64,000 bases of DNA from Gorsachius magnificus (GCA_034008185.1 CM067095.1:559110-623109), one strand, 5' to 3'; counted from the stretch's first letter, positions 32,771 to 46,540 are shown. The notes: generated from the sequence alone by a model not told the origin. Program-made: numbers and translations.

Positions 32771-34762
32771 CAGATTCCGCCTGCAAAGGCGGCACCAGTC
32801 AGAGGGCAACTGGCCCTGAAATCCTTTGGCTCCCTGCATCTGAACGGTTCCGAGTGGTCCTGATGCAGCGGCTGCTCCTGACACCTTTCTGGCTGGCTCA
32901 GACAGTGAGGTGGCTGCAGAAATGCCCCTGTGGTCCCCAGACTCAGTCACCGGGGGCGAGTGAAAGTGTTTGGGAGCGGGAAAAGGGGGTTCAGAGCTCT
33001 GGCTAATGGCGCTTGCCTGCCTCGGCTGCTGCAGAAGGGGCAGACCCCACTTTAACTTCCACCCTCGGAAGCGTCGACCCAAAAGCCTCTCCTGGAAACG
33101 CCTATCACCATGCTGGAAGCAGCTGGAAAATGGCAGCTGAGTTTTGCAGTCTGGATTTTGCCTGCCTGCAGCTTTGCTTTCCCTGGCTTTTCATCCTTCT
33201 GTGCTGACCTCTGTTTGTTGGGGAATGTCGCCGTGAAAGGACGGCAGAGCGGGAGCTAAGAGTAACCCGCTTGCCCTCCCACGGCCCCATCCCATCCGAC
33301 AGCGCCGGCACCCTCCTTGTTTGAGCAAGGGACCGGAGCCTCTTGCTCTCCTGGTTTCTTGGCCTCCTTTTTCTCCACCCTCTCGGGTTCCCTCGCTTTT
33401 CTGGCTGTTTCCTTCATTTGCGAACCTTGGGTTTGTAGTTTTTCCCGTTCGCCTGGCAATTCTGCTGACGGTGCAGGCGAGCTCGGGTCTCCCAGCAGAC
33501 CCCCGGGAAAGAGGAAACGGTCTGAAGCGCCGGATTAACTGAAAGACCGTGCTTCGCTCCCTCTCGGCTTCCCCATTTCCATCTCCTGCTCTGATTTTGG
33601 GCCTTTGGCCCTTGCAGTCGTAATCATGCTCACACAAGAAAGTGGCTCGAGGTGAGCTGGAGAGCCCTGCACGCCAACGAGCAAGCGGGTCTTCCTCTGG
33701 AAAAGCCTGGGAAGCGCATCTAGGCACTCATACAGACCTTCCCACTTTGCCAACGTCTGGTTTGTCCCAAGCTCGGCTTTCTGGGGCCCTGCGGAGCGGG
33801 GGCAGTGCTCTCAGGGCTGCTCCCCGCTGGCCTCGAACCTGTTCTGGGACTGGCACCGCCTGGCCCCTCGTTTCCCATCGTCACAAGTTACGTCTCTGGT
33901 TTATTTGCAATAGTTTGCTCAGCTGGCTAAGGGGCGAAGTCCTGCACGGAGCCAGGCAGGGTGCCTGTAGACCTGGGAAAGTCTCCCAAGTCCCAAGCAG
34001 GGAATGGAGATCAGCGACCTCTTTGCAAAATTGAAATATAAACCCAGGATTTTGCATACGCTGGGGATCTGACAAAGCGCTTCTGGTGCCACATCCTTCT
34101 GCAGATGGGGATCTCTGGCCTGAGAGATGGGTGGTGTGGGCGCCAGCCGCCAGCCTGCGGGGCCTCCTTGGGGCTGCTCCTTCCCTGGGCTGAGCTGCGC
34201 GTCCCTGTCCCTGTCCCCGTCCCCGTCCCGGGTGTGCGCCTCCGCCACGGCTGCCTGAGCTGCAAGAGTAAAACCTCTTCCTCAGCATGGCTGGGGGGTA
34301 CCGGGGAATCGCCTTTGTGCCTGCAGCAGGGAGCTGGCTGCTTTTGAAACGCTACCCTCCCCGAGCAGCGGCGGGAAGCGCGCGGCCCCAGCCGACACGC
34401 AGCCTGCAACACGAAACGAATTTAAACCGAGGGAGGGACGGGGAGGAGCGCGTGGGCCGTGCACGGGCGGCTCTGCGGTAAGAGCGCCGCCTTCCCCTCT
34501 GTGGTTCTGGATGTGATCCTGACAGATCCCTGCTCCCATTCTTTCCCATGCTCTCCTTTCTCAGCCCCGTTCCTGCCCCTGGCCAGCAAAGCACCCAGGG
34601 GTGCTGTGGAAGTGACCCTGGGACGGGTCCTGGCCCAGCCGCCCAGGGGGGCCAGCGCAGCAACTGCAGGGTTGCTCGAAGAAGGGGTCGCTCAGAACGC
34701 GCCTCCAAGAATAAATAAACAGCTCTCGCAACCGCCCCCCCGTCTGCTCCAGCCTTTCCCCC
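32771..34762. other. Mixed GC-rich sequence; no gene seen
   Basis: Alternating composition without a strong block. Pyrimidine-rich at 33330-33440. A short (CCCTGT/CCCCGT) run lies at 34201-34229. Frames of up to 178 residues lack domains. Confidence 0.4.
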
Positions 34763-34945
34763 CCTGCCTGCACCCAGCTCTCCTGCCTGCACCCAGCCCT
34801 CCTGCCTGCACCCAGCCCTCCTGCCTGCACCCAGCCCTCCTGCCTGCACCCAGCCCTCCTGCCTGCACCCAGCTCTCCTGCCTGCACCCAGCCCTCCTGC
34901 CTGCACCCAGCCTTCCTGCTTGCACCCACCCGTCCTGCCTGTCCC
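34763..34945. repeat. 19-bp minisatellite, about 9.6 copies
   Basis: Unit CCTGCCTGCACCCAGCCCT is repeated nine times in full from 34763 to 34933 with a partial tenth copy. Most copies are identical; variants carry GCTCT, GCCTT or CACCCGT at the 3' side, concentrated in the last copies. Because 19 is not a multiple of 3, the array is open in several frames with a 19-residue periodic peptide. That explains the long frames crossing it on both strands. Confidence 0.97.
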
Positions 34946-35510
34946 CCTCCAGCTACCCTGCCAGACCAGGCAGGAAAGGCAAAGACTCAAGCACACACAG
35001 ACGGGGGTTTCTAGCTGAGATGGGGAAAAAATTCAAGCTGTGGGGGCGACGCTCCGGGTGTGCATCGCTGACACTGGTCGCTACGGGATGGAGCTGGCTG
35101 CTGCCGCGAGTCGCTGCGGCTTTGGGAGGCTCGGTTACGGCGCTCTGCGGGATGGGCACTGTGCGGGGAGCAGGGAGACGGGGGGGACCAGGAAGCAAGG
35201 GCCGGTTTACAGCCCACAGCCGTCCTCGTGGCCAGCGGTGGGGAAAGCGTCTGGAGATGGGAGCCCGGTCCCCTCTGTCCCGGTGCTGCACCCCGGCTGC
35301 ACGCCCAGCGCCTGGGCAGACGCCGCTCAGCCGGGGTGGGAAACCTGCGGGTTTGAGTGCGGAGCGGGGGACTCTTGCCCAGAGCCACCTCCCGCCCGAA
35401 GCGTCCCTCCGGCTGCAGGAGGGAGCGGGGGGCGCGTGCCCGGCGTGCGCCCCGCGAAGGGGGACAGGGCTGGGTGCCCGCTCCCGCCCCAGTGCCTGCA
35501 GCCCCAGAAA
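34946..35510. other. CpG-dense GC-rich segment; no gene seen
   Basis: CpG is frequent from about 35040 to 35480. The 357-residue frame (34459-35532) runs through the adjacent minisatellite and this segment and has no domain. Confidence 0.4.
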
Positions 35511-36370
35511 CGAGCTAATGAGCGGTAATTAGAGCAGTCAAAGGAGCAGGATTTCTTGATCGTGTGTGCATGAAAGGGGGACGAAGCAGAGCACAAATCA
35601 AATCAAACGTGTTGCCGTCCTGCGAGAAGTGTGCGAGGGCTGAAGGGTGCGGAGGCGCCGGCTCCGGTGAGAGGAGATGGCCCTCTTCCCCATTCATGTA
35701 TTTTGTATTATAAAATGACTGCGGTTGTCATAGCAACATAAAGGGAGCAGATCTCATTACTGAGGCCTGGCCACATTATTTTCTCCAAGGAATTTCTTCT
35801 TTTCATTATTTTTCTCCAAAGGTCAGTTATCCTCTGAGGCAGGGCGGGAGATTCTGCGAAAGGTGAAGCATATTCATGGCAGAATTCCCCTGGTGGAATT
35901 TACAATCATTTTGCTTTTTTATACTTGTAGAAAGATTTCTTTTAGTATAACATTTTCTTTTAACCCTTTCTGTGTGAAGCCTGGCTGCGCTGCACACCAG
36001 ACCGGGCGAGCGACGAAGCTTTGCACGGGGACTTTCCACAGCAAGCGGAGAATTAATGTCAACTCATGCCTTGAGTGTGACACGAACTGAAGCGTGTAAG
36101 GGTGTTCTGCTGCGTGCAAGCACAGCGCTGACTTCTTGTTTGCCTTTAGTAGCTGCACAAACTGTAAGAACTGTTTCAAACTTTGTTCTGAATCTCTTTC
36201 TTTTCCTTTGGTAAAGCCGTCGCTGTGGCTGTGCTCTCGCTTGCACCTGGGGAGCAGGCGCTGACCGTCGCACCGGTCTGTGAGCTGGAGACTCGGCCTT
36301 ATCTAATTCATCCCTTTGGATATTTGGGTGCTCGGCTCAGCTGGAGACGCAGGAAAATGTAAGCACAAAC
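35511..36370. promoter_or_regulatory. Strong candidate conserved noncoding element with X-box
   Basis: The AT-rich core (35690-35960) begins with GTATTTTGTATTATAAAATG and contains GTTGTCATAGCAAC (35724-35737), an RFX X-box with two mismatches from the GTTGCCATGGCAAC ideal. Further right are AGCATATTCATGGCAG, TGGAATTTACAATCATTTTG and TAACATTTTCTTTTAACCC. The remainder to 36370 is balanced in composition and weaker. Confidence 0.5.
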
Positions 36371-36479
36371 ACGGTGTCAGGCGCGGGTCGCGTGTGTCGG
36401 TGTGACCCCCCAAGAGCAGGCAGGCACCCAACGGGCCTGCTGGTGGGGACCGAGCGGAGGCTGGCCTCCTGTGCCCTCC

Positions 36480-36837
36480 GGTTGCTGTTGTCCCCTCCCA
36501 TGCCCCCTGGTTGCTGTTGTCCCCTCCCATGCCCCCTGGTTGCTGTTGTCCCCTCCCATGCCGCCGGTTGCTGTTGTCCCCTCCCATGCCCCCTGGTTGC
36601 TGTTGTCCCCTCCCATGCCCACTGGTTCTGTTGTCCCCTCCCATGCCACCCGGTTGCTGTTGTCCCCTCCATGCCCCGGTTGTTGTTGTCCCCTCCCATG
36701 CCCCCTGGTTGCTGTTGTCCCCTCCCATGCCCACTGGTTTCTGTGTCCCCTCCCATGCCCACTGTTTCTGTTGTCCCCTCCCATGCCCACTGGTTTCTGT
36801 TGTCCCCTCCCATGCCCACTGGTTGCTGTTGTCCCCT
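36480..36837. repeat. 29-bp minisatellite, 12 full copies plus a partial one
   Basis: Unit GGTTGCTGTTGTCCCCTCCC followed by ATGCCCCCT. Copies 1-2, 4 and 8 are the main type. Copies 5 and 9-12 end in CCCACT, and copies 10-12 also have GTTTCTG instead of GGTTGCTG. Several copies are 26-28 bp through single-base deletions. Variant copies cluster towards the right, as expected of an array growing by unequal exchange or slippage. Long frames crossing it are artefacts. Confidence 0.97.
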
Positions 36838-36840
36838 GCA

Positions 36841-37900
36841 GTAAGCAACCCCAAGGTCCAAGCCAACAGCACCGCTGTGATTTTGCGTGTATACGTAACA
36901 TGACTGATTTTGACTGCTGCGTTTCATCAATACCTGAATTTCACACAACCCCCCCAGTTTCTTTTCAAAGCAGTATCTCCCATTACCTCGTTATTAAAGC
37001 TTTTAAAGAAGCATTCCAGGTCTCACTGCCAACACAGATTTTCTAAATATCATCTAGGAGAGGAATGATAACGCCTGGCCAAAGAGAGAGGAATGCAGAG
37101 CGTACCTGCGTGGGATCCTGTCCATGGGGGGGTAAAAGACCTCGCTGGCTCTCCAGGACAGTGCTTATGCAGTTGCAAGGATAAAGAAGTTTTTCCGGCT
37201 TTGCAGAGTGCTTAAGGATCACTGAGATAGGAGAGAGATAGAATCAGGCGCACTGAAGGGGAGAGCAGTTCCCTCTTTTCGTTTAGGAGGCAGAGACCTG
37301 CAGCTCCTCAGCGGGTTTTGTAAGAGGGTGCATGGATGTTGTGCCTACAGCTGTACGGAAATACCGCTCTGTCTTTCTGTTCTCATGTATTTGTAAGTAA
37401 CGGAGCAACATCACACACGTAAAGGGTCCTGGGTTCCACTCACACCTGCGTCCTGTGCGCTTTGTTAATGCCGGGCAGTGGGAGGGGAGGGATCCGGGGT
37501 CTCTGGTCTCCAGCGTGCGGGAGCCTGGCCCATCACGCTGTGCGGCACAATCTTAAAGAAGGAATTAAGTTTGATATCCTGATGGGTTTTTTTTAATTTC
37601 TTTGACTTGATGTGGGTAAGCTTAAGAGTCCTATTTTGTCCTGACAGTGCTGTATGGCACTGAAACAGCACAGGAATTCATCGTGTCTTCCCTGTTAAGA
37701 AGAAGAAAGGAGAAGGAACTAGCAGTGAGCAGGAGAGGCTGTGGGGAGCATATGGTCGTCAAGTCTCTGCTCATTAGCGGAAATCTGCCTGAATGTGGGA
37801 TCACTTTTTGCTATAAACCTCAGCCATGCCAAAAGCCAGGGTTTCCCAGAATGAATTCTTTGTGTGCGGCAGAGCACCAGCGTGCGTGTTCAGCAGGCTG
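36841..37900. other. Mixed AT/GC sequence; weak candidate elements
   Basis: Includes CATTACCTCGTTATTAAAGC near 36980, a short pyrimidine/T run around 37585 and GACAGTGCTGTATGGCACTG near 37644. No clear repeat or gene. Patches are too ordinary to call individually. Confidence 0.35.
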
Positions 37901-38490
37901 CCAAAGAGTTAAGCAGCAGATGAGAGCTGGGAAGGCAGCAAAGCCTCGCGGTGGAGGCGCGGGAGGCGCGGGAGGTACGGAGGAGCTGGCTTCCAGGGGC
38001 GCAGGGCTGCCGGCCTCAGCGGGGACGTTCATGGGGCTGGTGGGCTCTGCCTTCAGTGGCTCGGGGCAACAAGTCCTCTCCCTTGGGCTTGGAGGGCTCA
38101 TCTGTGCTGTCTTTATCCAGAGGTGCTCAGCGCTTCCCAACCCCATGACCCCCAGGGCACAGCCGCACCAACGCCGTCGTGCCGGTGGTGGCTGGGATGG
38201 CGTACGCAGCCAGAGGGGCGGTGAGCCGTGCCCTGGGGGCACGTGTGAGCCCACCCTCGGAAGCTCCCAGGGTCTCTCATGAAGTCGGTGCCGGAGATGC
38301 TGTCCTCATGACCCTCCTCAGAGGTGTCCTGGCTGTTGCGCTGCAGGGCGGGCACGCCGGGAAGCGGCTGCTCTGCGAGGCGAAAGGGACGGGGACATCC
38401 CCGATGCCTCTCCTCCCCCGTGGTGCCAGGCAGGCTGCGGGTCCTGCGGCAGAGCGGGGAGGCCAGGGCAGAGCAGGTAACAACGCTGAC
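37901..38490. other. GC-rich spacer; no gene seen
   Basis: CpG-moderate GC-rich sequence with a short GGGAGGCGC duplication at about 37957-37975. No recognised element. Confidence 0.35.
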
Positions 38491-39000
38491 CCGCTCCAAA
38501 GGTGGCTTTTCAAATGGAATGAATGCTAATCAACCCCTTCGCTGTAAAAACTAACACTAACGCCTGGCCATTCTACAGCCCTTTCCATCGCCCCACTCAC
38601 GGTAATTCGGCGTCTATGTCAATATTGTCTGCGGCGGTGGCAAAGCCATTACCATGGCCAGGGTTAGTACGAGCACTGTGACTTCGATTTAGATGTCCAT
38701 TTTCTGTAAATCACATTTTGCATGCAAAATGAGTATTTGCATATGCAAATGACCAGGCATCTAAGTGGCCATGTGTGCCTGCTAATACCTACTTTGCATG
38801 TTCGCTTATGGCAACTGCGCTCGGTGAACAAGACCCTGTGAATTTGTGTGGAACGACCACGGCGCGCTCTCTACGCTGGCAGGAAAAAGCCAAGTAAAGC
38901 AAAATGTGCCTTGATTTTGAAATGATTTAGGAAGCCCCAGGTATTATTTTAAAAAAAAAGGATCAGCCGGGAGCTCTACCGTGCCGGCAAGCTTTGGTTG
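38491..39000. promoter_or_regulatory. Candidate POU-factor enhancer with twin 16-bp palindromes
   Basis: AT-leaning, repeat-free block. ATTTTGCATGCAAAAT (38715-38730) and ATTTGCATATGCAAAT (38735-38750) are each perfect 16-bp palindromes with centres exactly 20 bp apart. The second is two consensus octamers (ATTTGCAT and ATGCAAAT) abutted head to head, similar in kind to the dimeric PORE/MORE sites of POU proteins. CCATTACCATGGCCAG (38647-38662) and CTTTGCATG near 38793 flank them. The arrangement strongly suggests cooperative POU binding, which is inference. Confidence 0.6.
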
Positions 39001-39165
39001 GTGCGTGCGAGCGCGCCGCCCCGCCAGAGATCCCAGCAAAGCCGGGGTTTGTAATGAACACATCCATGCCAGCTGAACTCCGGCGCCGCAGCCGCGGCGG
39101 CAATTAGGCCGATCTGCCAGGTGATGTTGCTGCGCAGCGCTCCCCTCCGCGCGCGCCGCAGGCTG

Positions 39166-41500
<2,335 letters not shown>

Positions 41501-41940
41501 CAGGTGCAGCAAATGTTAAGCAGATGTATCAATAGCAAGAATATTTTTTTTCAGGGATGTTGGAGGTTTGTTTTCATTAAGTATTCTGGAAACGTTGCTC
41601 TCTGTGCCTGAGCATTTGGGTTATGGAGCATACTGCAAGCTCGGAAATTTGCTTTTTTTATTTCAGTTTTTTCTGACTTGAAAGGCTAGGTTTAGAACGG
41701 GTCAATTTGAGACCATTTGATATTGATATATGAAGATCCTGGGGGATTATTGTAATGCATTTTTCATCCTGCTGTGATAGTATCATATAAGGAAAATGGG
41801 ACTGACTGTTAAGTACAAATTGAAAAAGACATGGTCATTTAAGATAACTCCTTATCTGTATACAAGGAAATGGTATCAGGGAAATAGACCACCAGTTGAC
41901 AGAAATAAATTTTGCCTCAGGCTCCTCCTCCCCTTCCCCA
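41501..41940. promoter_or_regulatory. Strong candidate conserved noncoding element
   Basis: AT-rich block of about 420 bp: GATGTATCAATAGC, GTTTTCATTAAG, GATATTGATATATG, GGATTATTGTAATGC and AGTATCATATAAGG. The two pyrimidine-AG words (TTTTTTTTCAG near 41546-41556, TTATTTCAG near 41657-41666) look like acceptors but neither opens a useful frame. Confidence 0.45.
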
Positions 41941-41952
41941 GCTGCTCAGGCT

Positions 41953-42026
41953 TTCCCTTCCCTTCCCTTCCCTTCCCTTCCCTTCCCTTCCCTTCCCTTC
42001 CCTTCCCTTCCCTTCCCTTCCCTTCC
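41953..42026. repeat. (TTCCC)n pentanucleotide microsatellite
   Basis: About 15 near-perfect TTCCC units over 74 bp, ending in TTCCTTTA. A pure polypyrimidine strand with mirror symmetry, so intramolecular triplex (H-DNA) is possible. Confidence 0.97.
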
Positions 42027-42224
42027 TTTATTCAATCACATTTATCGCCCCGTCTCGGCGGCTGGATGGGGACCTGGCCGGCCGTGTCTCGGACATCCAG
42101 CCCTGCCCGGGTGGGGGCAGCCTGGCGGGTGCTGAGGACCCTCGGTGAGGCTGCGGACCCTGCATCCGCCAGCCCGCCCTGCCCTGGGGCCACCACCGGA
42201 GGTCTGGGGATGAGCTCCCGAAAG

Positions 42225-43420
42225 GGACACCTGGAATTTATTTGCCTGTGTCTGGATGTGCTGGAGCAAGTGGAGGGACTTAATGAATGATTTCTTTAGT
42301 CAAGTGAGAGCTGTTTGTTTTTATAGCCCTTATAAAAAGATAGGAAACAAACTCAATAAGCCAAGTCACACTCAATCCAGTCATATTTTTTTTATTCCTG
42401 GCATTTTATCTCAACTCACTCTATTTTAATAAGCTATAAATCAGGGCTTATTATGATGGTGTGAACAGTGTCAATGGGCCCTCTTAGCTCTCCGAGGAAC
42501 GAGGCGGCGCTGCCAGCACCTTTCCACAGGCGGGCTGGCGTTTCGCTGGCTGGTGGCGTTCGCTGGAGAGTCTTCCTCACAGAGAGCTGCAAAACCCATT
42601 TGTATTTATGGTCGCTTTGGAGTCTGAACAGGAAAAGTGCGTTTTTCCCGGTCCTGCGAGGAAATCATGGTGCGCTGGCACACGCTGCAAGTCCCCGCGC
42701 ACTGCCACGCGCGGGGCGGAGCACACGCTCCCAAGCGCGCTTTCTCCTCCTCGGTGATTATTGCATCCTGCTTGGACTCCGAGCGCGTTGACCGTTAGTA
42801 GAATGAGGGCGATTACAATTTGGCATGAGGCACTGCAGTCGGAAGCCAATGTTTGGAGACAGTGGTATAAGAGAAGCCCCATAATTGGAGCTGTAGGGCT
42901 GAGTTTGCCAGAGTATCTATTGCTGGCACCAAATCCTTCCTGGCGCCGCACCTATTGGAGCTGTACTTTGGCCCACACCTTGTTTCATACTGAGCCCGCA
43001 ATTAAAATGCAATCAGTCGTCCCTGTCCAGCTCCTGGGTAGCGGTTCTGCAGCCCAGACTCCTATACGTGCCCAAATGGCGTTCGTGGCATCCGCGGCTC
43101 AACACCGCGCGCTCACTGCTGGCGCCTTTGCCAGGGCTCACGTACAGAGTTGGACGAGAACGTCTCAAACTTTGATTTAGTGTCGAGGCAGTCCCCAAGC
43201 GAAATCCCTGCACTGCAACATGGCATTGCTGTCTCATCTCCCGGGACTTCAGGACTTCATGTCTCCAGCTCTCAGGTTCCCTTTATGCTACCCCTGGGCA
43301 CTCAGCACCTATTGAATTTAGCAGTGACCTTTTTTTTTATTATTTCCTTGCTGAATTTGTATTTTGATGTTCTGTTTCCCAGTAGCAATACCGAGGGCCA
43401 CAGCAGCCTTTCGGCGCTGC
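42225..43420. promoter_or_regulatory. Candidate conserved noncoding cluster (three cores)
   Basis: Core 1 (42225-42480): TTATAGCCCTTATAAAAAG, TTTTAATAAGC and GGGCTTATTATG. Core 2 (42780-43060): GCGATTACAATTTGGC, CCCATAATTGGAGC and GCAATTAAAATGC; GGAGCTGTA occurs twice, in ATAATTGGAGCTGTA and again in CTATTGGAGCTGTA, about 70 bp apart. Core 3 (43300-43400) is a T-rich patch with TTTTTATTATTTCC. GC-rich sequence separates the cores. Confidence 0.45.
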
Positions 43421-43955
43421 TCAGCCCTCCTTGTCTGGGGTCCCACGGCTCTGCCACCGGAGCACCCGCACAGAGGGGCTGTGAGAGACGCGCAGGCGGT
43501 GACACGTGGGGAGGAAGGACACACGGCAGAGAGATGAGGAATTGTGGGCGTAGGAGATATCCCGGCAGCTGGAAACGCCCTCAGAAATTTCCAGCCACAT
43601 ACAGGTTTGCAGCAGCAAAGCGGGGACCGCTCCTGCCTCCCGAGAGAGCCTGGGGATGCTTCAGCTGCCCTTGGCCCAGGAGGCTCCGTGCTGGGGGTGC
43701 CGCGGATCCTCACCCGGCTTCCCCACGGATGCAAGGGGGCTGCGCCTGCTGCCAAAAGCTTTGTTCCTGGGCAGAAGTGGTGGCACCGTGTCTGGTGTAG
43801 GCGCAGCAGCGCAGCCAGCAGCGGTGGGGAAGCTCCGTGCTCGGCTGCGGGGAGGAGAGCGTTTGCCTTTTGGAGAAACATTACCCTGGCATCCCATTTA
43901 GAGCCCGCGCTCAGCAGCACCGGGCCTTGCACCGAGCCGGTCGCTTCGCATAACC
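43421..43955. other. GC-rich spacer; no gene seen
   Basis: Frames of up to 216 residues on both strands, none with a domain. CpG is moderate. Confidence 0.4.
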
Positions 43956-44270
43956 GACTCAACAGCACGCTTTATAATTAAAATATTATAGCTGGAAATG
44001 TTGACCATCTTCCAAATATGCCAGGAGGCTTCTGTTTGCACGGCTTGGAGCATAAGCTGGCAGCGAAGGCTGGTGTGGAGCAAAGACAAATGGGCTGACG
44101 TTGGGCTGCGCGCTGTCTCCTGCTCTAACGTCTCTCTAATTCGCACAGCGATGCTGTGGCTCGCACGGCCCGTCATTGCCTTCACACCTAACTGAACTTT
44201 GTTTTGTCTGACTAATGTCCAGAGAGCGCCCTACCGCGGGCTCTCTGGCCTCTCATTCCGGTTCTCCATC
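43956..44270. promoter_or_regulatory. Candidate conserved noncoding element
   Basis: Starts with TTTATAATTAAAATATTATAG, where TATAAT and ATTATA form an inverted pair. Further right are GGTGTGGAGCAAAG, CTCTCTAATTCGC and GAACTTTGTTTTGTC. Confidence 0.4.
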
Positions 44271-46029
44271 AATATTTACACTGCGAGGCGCTGGGGAAGC
44301 CACCCCCGAGTGCTGGGTGGAGAGGGCTGGGAGCGGGACGGACGCGTCCGGAGAGAACGGCTGCCGGGTGCCCGGGCAGGAGCGCAGGGCGCGGTGCCGT
44401 GGCAGGGCAGGGTGGCACGCTGAGACCCCGCTGAAATGGCCGGAAAAGAGCCGGATCCTGCAGAAAGCATCCCTGAGAGCCCTGGCCACGGGGCCGCCGC
44501 TCTGCCCGGCGCCATGGAGGTCCCCGGGCCAGCAGCAGCCACCAGTGGCCCCGGCTGGTGCCCGGCGGTGCCCGCGCTCCCACCACGCGTGCGCCGTGGG
44601 GCGGCTTGAGGAGAGGGGTCCCGTGCAGGGGTGGGTGCTGGGGGTGGGGTGCCCTGTGCTGTCACCCGGTGCCTCCGCGGTGACCTGGACGTGGTCTGGA
44701 AACAAAAGCGTTTGGGAGGGAACAGCCCGTCTCTTTCTTCAGGGGCTGCTTAGGACTGGCCAAGGAGATAAGCAAATTATATGGCCTTAAATATCTGTGG
44801 GATCTGCGATTCTCAAGCCAGCCATCAAGGCAGGGCTAACAAGGGCACTTAAACACCGAGTCAGGCATTTCTGCTGCAGAGATCCTTGTCTCAGCCGCTC
44901 CCCTGGGAGAAGAGCAGGCAGCAGGTTTGTTAAAGAACCGCGCTCTTTTTTTTTTTTTTTTAAGTTTTTCAAAGTGAAATTCTTGTTTTTCTGCTATTGC
45001 TGTGGAAACTGAACATTTTGTCCTTGCCGGCCCCTGAGCTCCAGCTCGTATTGCTGTGGTGGGAAAGGCTCCACATGTGGCTCGGTGGCGGTGCGGGAGG
45101 CCAGGACGCTGACAAATGCACCCAGGGCGCAGCTCACGGCACGCAGTGGAGAGGTTGGGACAGCCCTGCAGAGACCTGGAGCAACGAGAGCTCCCACAGG
45201 GCACTGGGAGGGGACGGCAAAGGGTGACAGGCAAACTGGCAGTGCAAAAAAAGGGGACAGGCCAGGCATCCTTCCCTGCGCATGCGGAGGAACGGAGGGA
45301 TGCCCGAGCGCGGTGCCGGGCGATTCTCTGCCGGTCCAGCACGCTCGGTCTCAGGAGCCGTGCTGGCTGCGATGGGGAGGGTCCGGCCAGGCAAAGCGGT
45401 GAGGACGGCAGGGTCTCTGCCCCGGCGTGCGGGGCCGTGCATGGCGAGTGGACCCCTGCCCTCCGCCCCGTGGCCAGCATCCCCGTGAGCACGGCCGCCC
45501 GCCGCGGGGGACACCGGTGGTGCCTCCCCCCTCCACCGCCGCTGCCGCACACCTCGCCGGGGCCTGCAGACCAGGGAGGAGCGTTCGTGTGATGGGTCTA
45601 TTGATTTATCAGCTGCTCCTTGGGGCTGGCAGGAAGGATAATCCTCATTAACACACCCATTATTGCTGCGGCTCATCGGGAAAGAGTTTGGATTTAATTC
45701 TAGCTGCTGAAAAGAAAAGTGTCTTTGAATTAGTAATGTTTATCTAACACAGAAAACTCCAGGTCACCTGGGATAGCTCACAAGTGGTGTCTTGTGTTTT
45801 GGAGGAAAGGGAAAAAAGGGGTTTAAGAGCAAAACCCTTCCCCTGAGCTGGGTGGGAGGCTACAGGGCTGTGCGGGCTACAGAGCCAGGCGCTGGGCAGC
45901 GATCGCCTGAACGGTGTCCCAGGTGGCAAACGGGGATGGTTCTGAACACGAGGGCTGTGAATGTGGCGGGAGAGGGCCCATGCAGAGCCAGAGGTGGGGG
46001 CAGCCCCTGGGGGATGCCTGGGGGCAGCC
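44271..46029. other. GC-rich spacer with T16 tract; no gene seen
   Basis: GC-rich and CpG-moderate. AT-leaning patches at 44690-45010, including T16 (44946-44961), and at 45590-45850 (GTTTGGATTTAATTC, GAATTAGTAATG). No gene or retroelement recognised. Confidence 0.4.
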
Positions 46030-46140
46030 CCCTGCCCGCTGCCCACCCGGGCTAGGACCCATGGCCCCCTGCCCGCTGCCCACCCGGGCTGGGACCCATG
46101 GCCCCCTGCCCACTGCCCACCCGGGCTGGGACCCGTGCCC
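46030..46140. repeat. 37-bp tandem repeat, three copies
   Basis: Units start at 46030, 46067 and 46104 and contain GCCCACCCGGGCTGGGACCC. Copies differ at one to five positions, most in the third. Built-in CCCGGG makes each unit locally self-complementary. Confidence 0.9.
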
Positions 46141-46540
46141 AAAGCCCACACCCCACCGCCAGGGCCGGCCAGGGCTCTCGGCTGCCCCAGCACCGGCGGC
46201 CGCTGCTGCTGGCCCCGCCGGGGTTTCGGCCGGGGCTGCCCTGAGTTGCCTCTCAGAGGCTGCTGTGGAAGAGGAAAAGCAGCCAGGACGTGCTGGGTGC
46301 TGGTCCCGGGGAAGTGGTCTGGCGTCCCCTCGGGAGCTGGGATCCAGCGGGATCCCTTGGAGCTGGTGGCGGCACGCGCTGGGGCACAGCCCTGGCCAGC
46401 ACCGGTGGCAGGCGAGACGCTGGCCCGCACCGGGGGCCCTGTCCTGCCCCTCTCCAGCACCAGCGAGCGCTCGTGGCACCCTCCTCCTCCTCGCAGCCAT
46501 CCGTCTCCTCCGCCCTGTAGCGGCTGTTCCAGGAGGATCC
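46141..46540. other. GC-rich spacer; no gene seen
   Basis: CpG-moderate GC-rich sequence. The 286-residue minus-strand frame that spans it and the 37-bp array has no domain. Confidence 0.4.

Noticed and set aside
34459..35532. 357-residue plus-strand open frame
   Set aside because: It runs through the 19-bp minisatellite and a CpG-rich segment; the peptide is periodic and then low in complexity, with no domain or splice support.
34763..36837. Regular tandem units that might suggest a CRISPR array
   Set aside because: The units are contiguous with no unique spacers, and the DNA is vertebrate-like. They are minisatellites.
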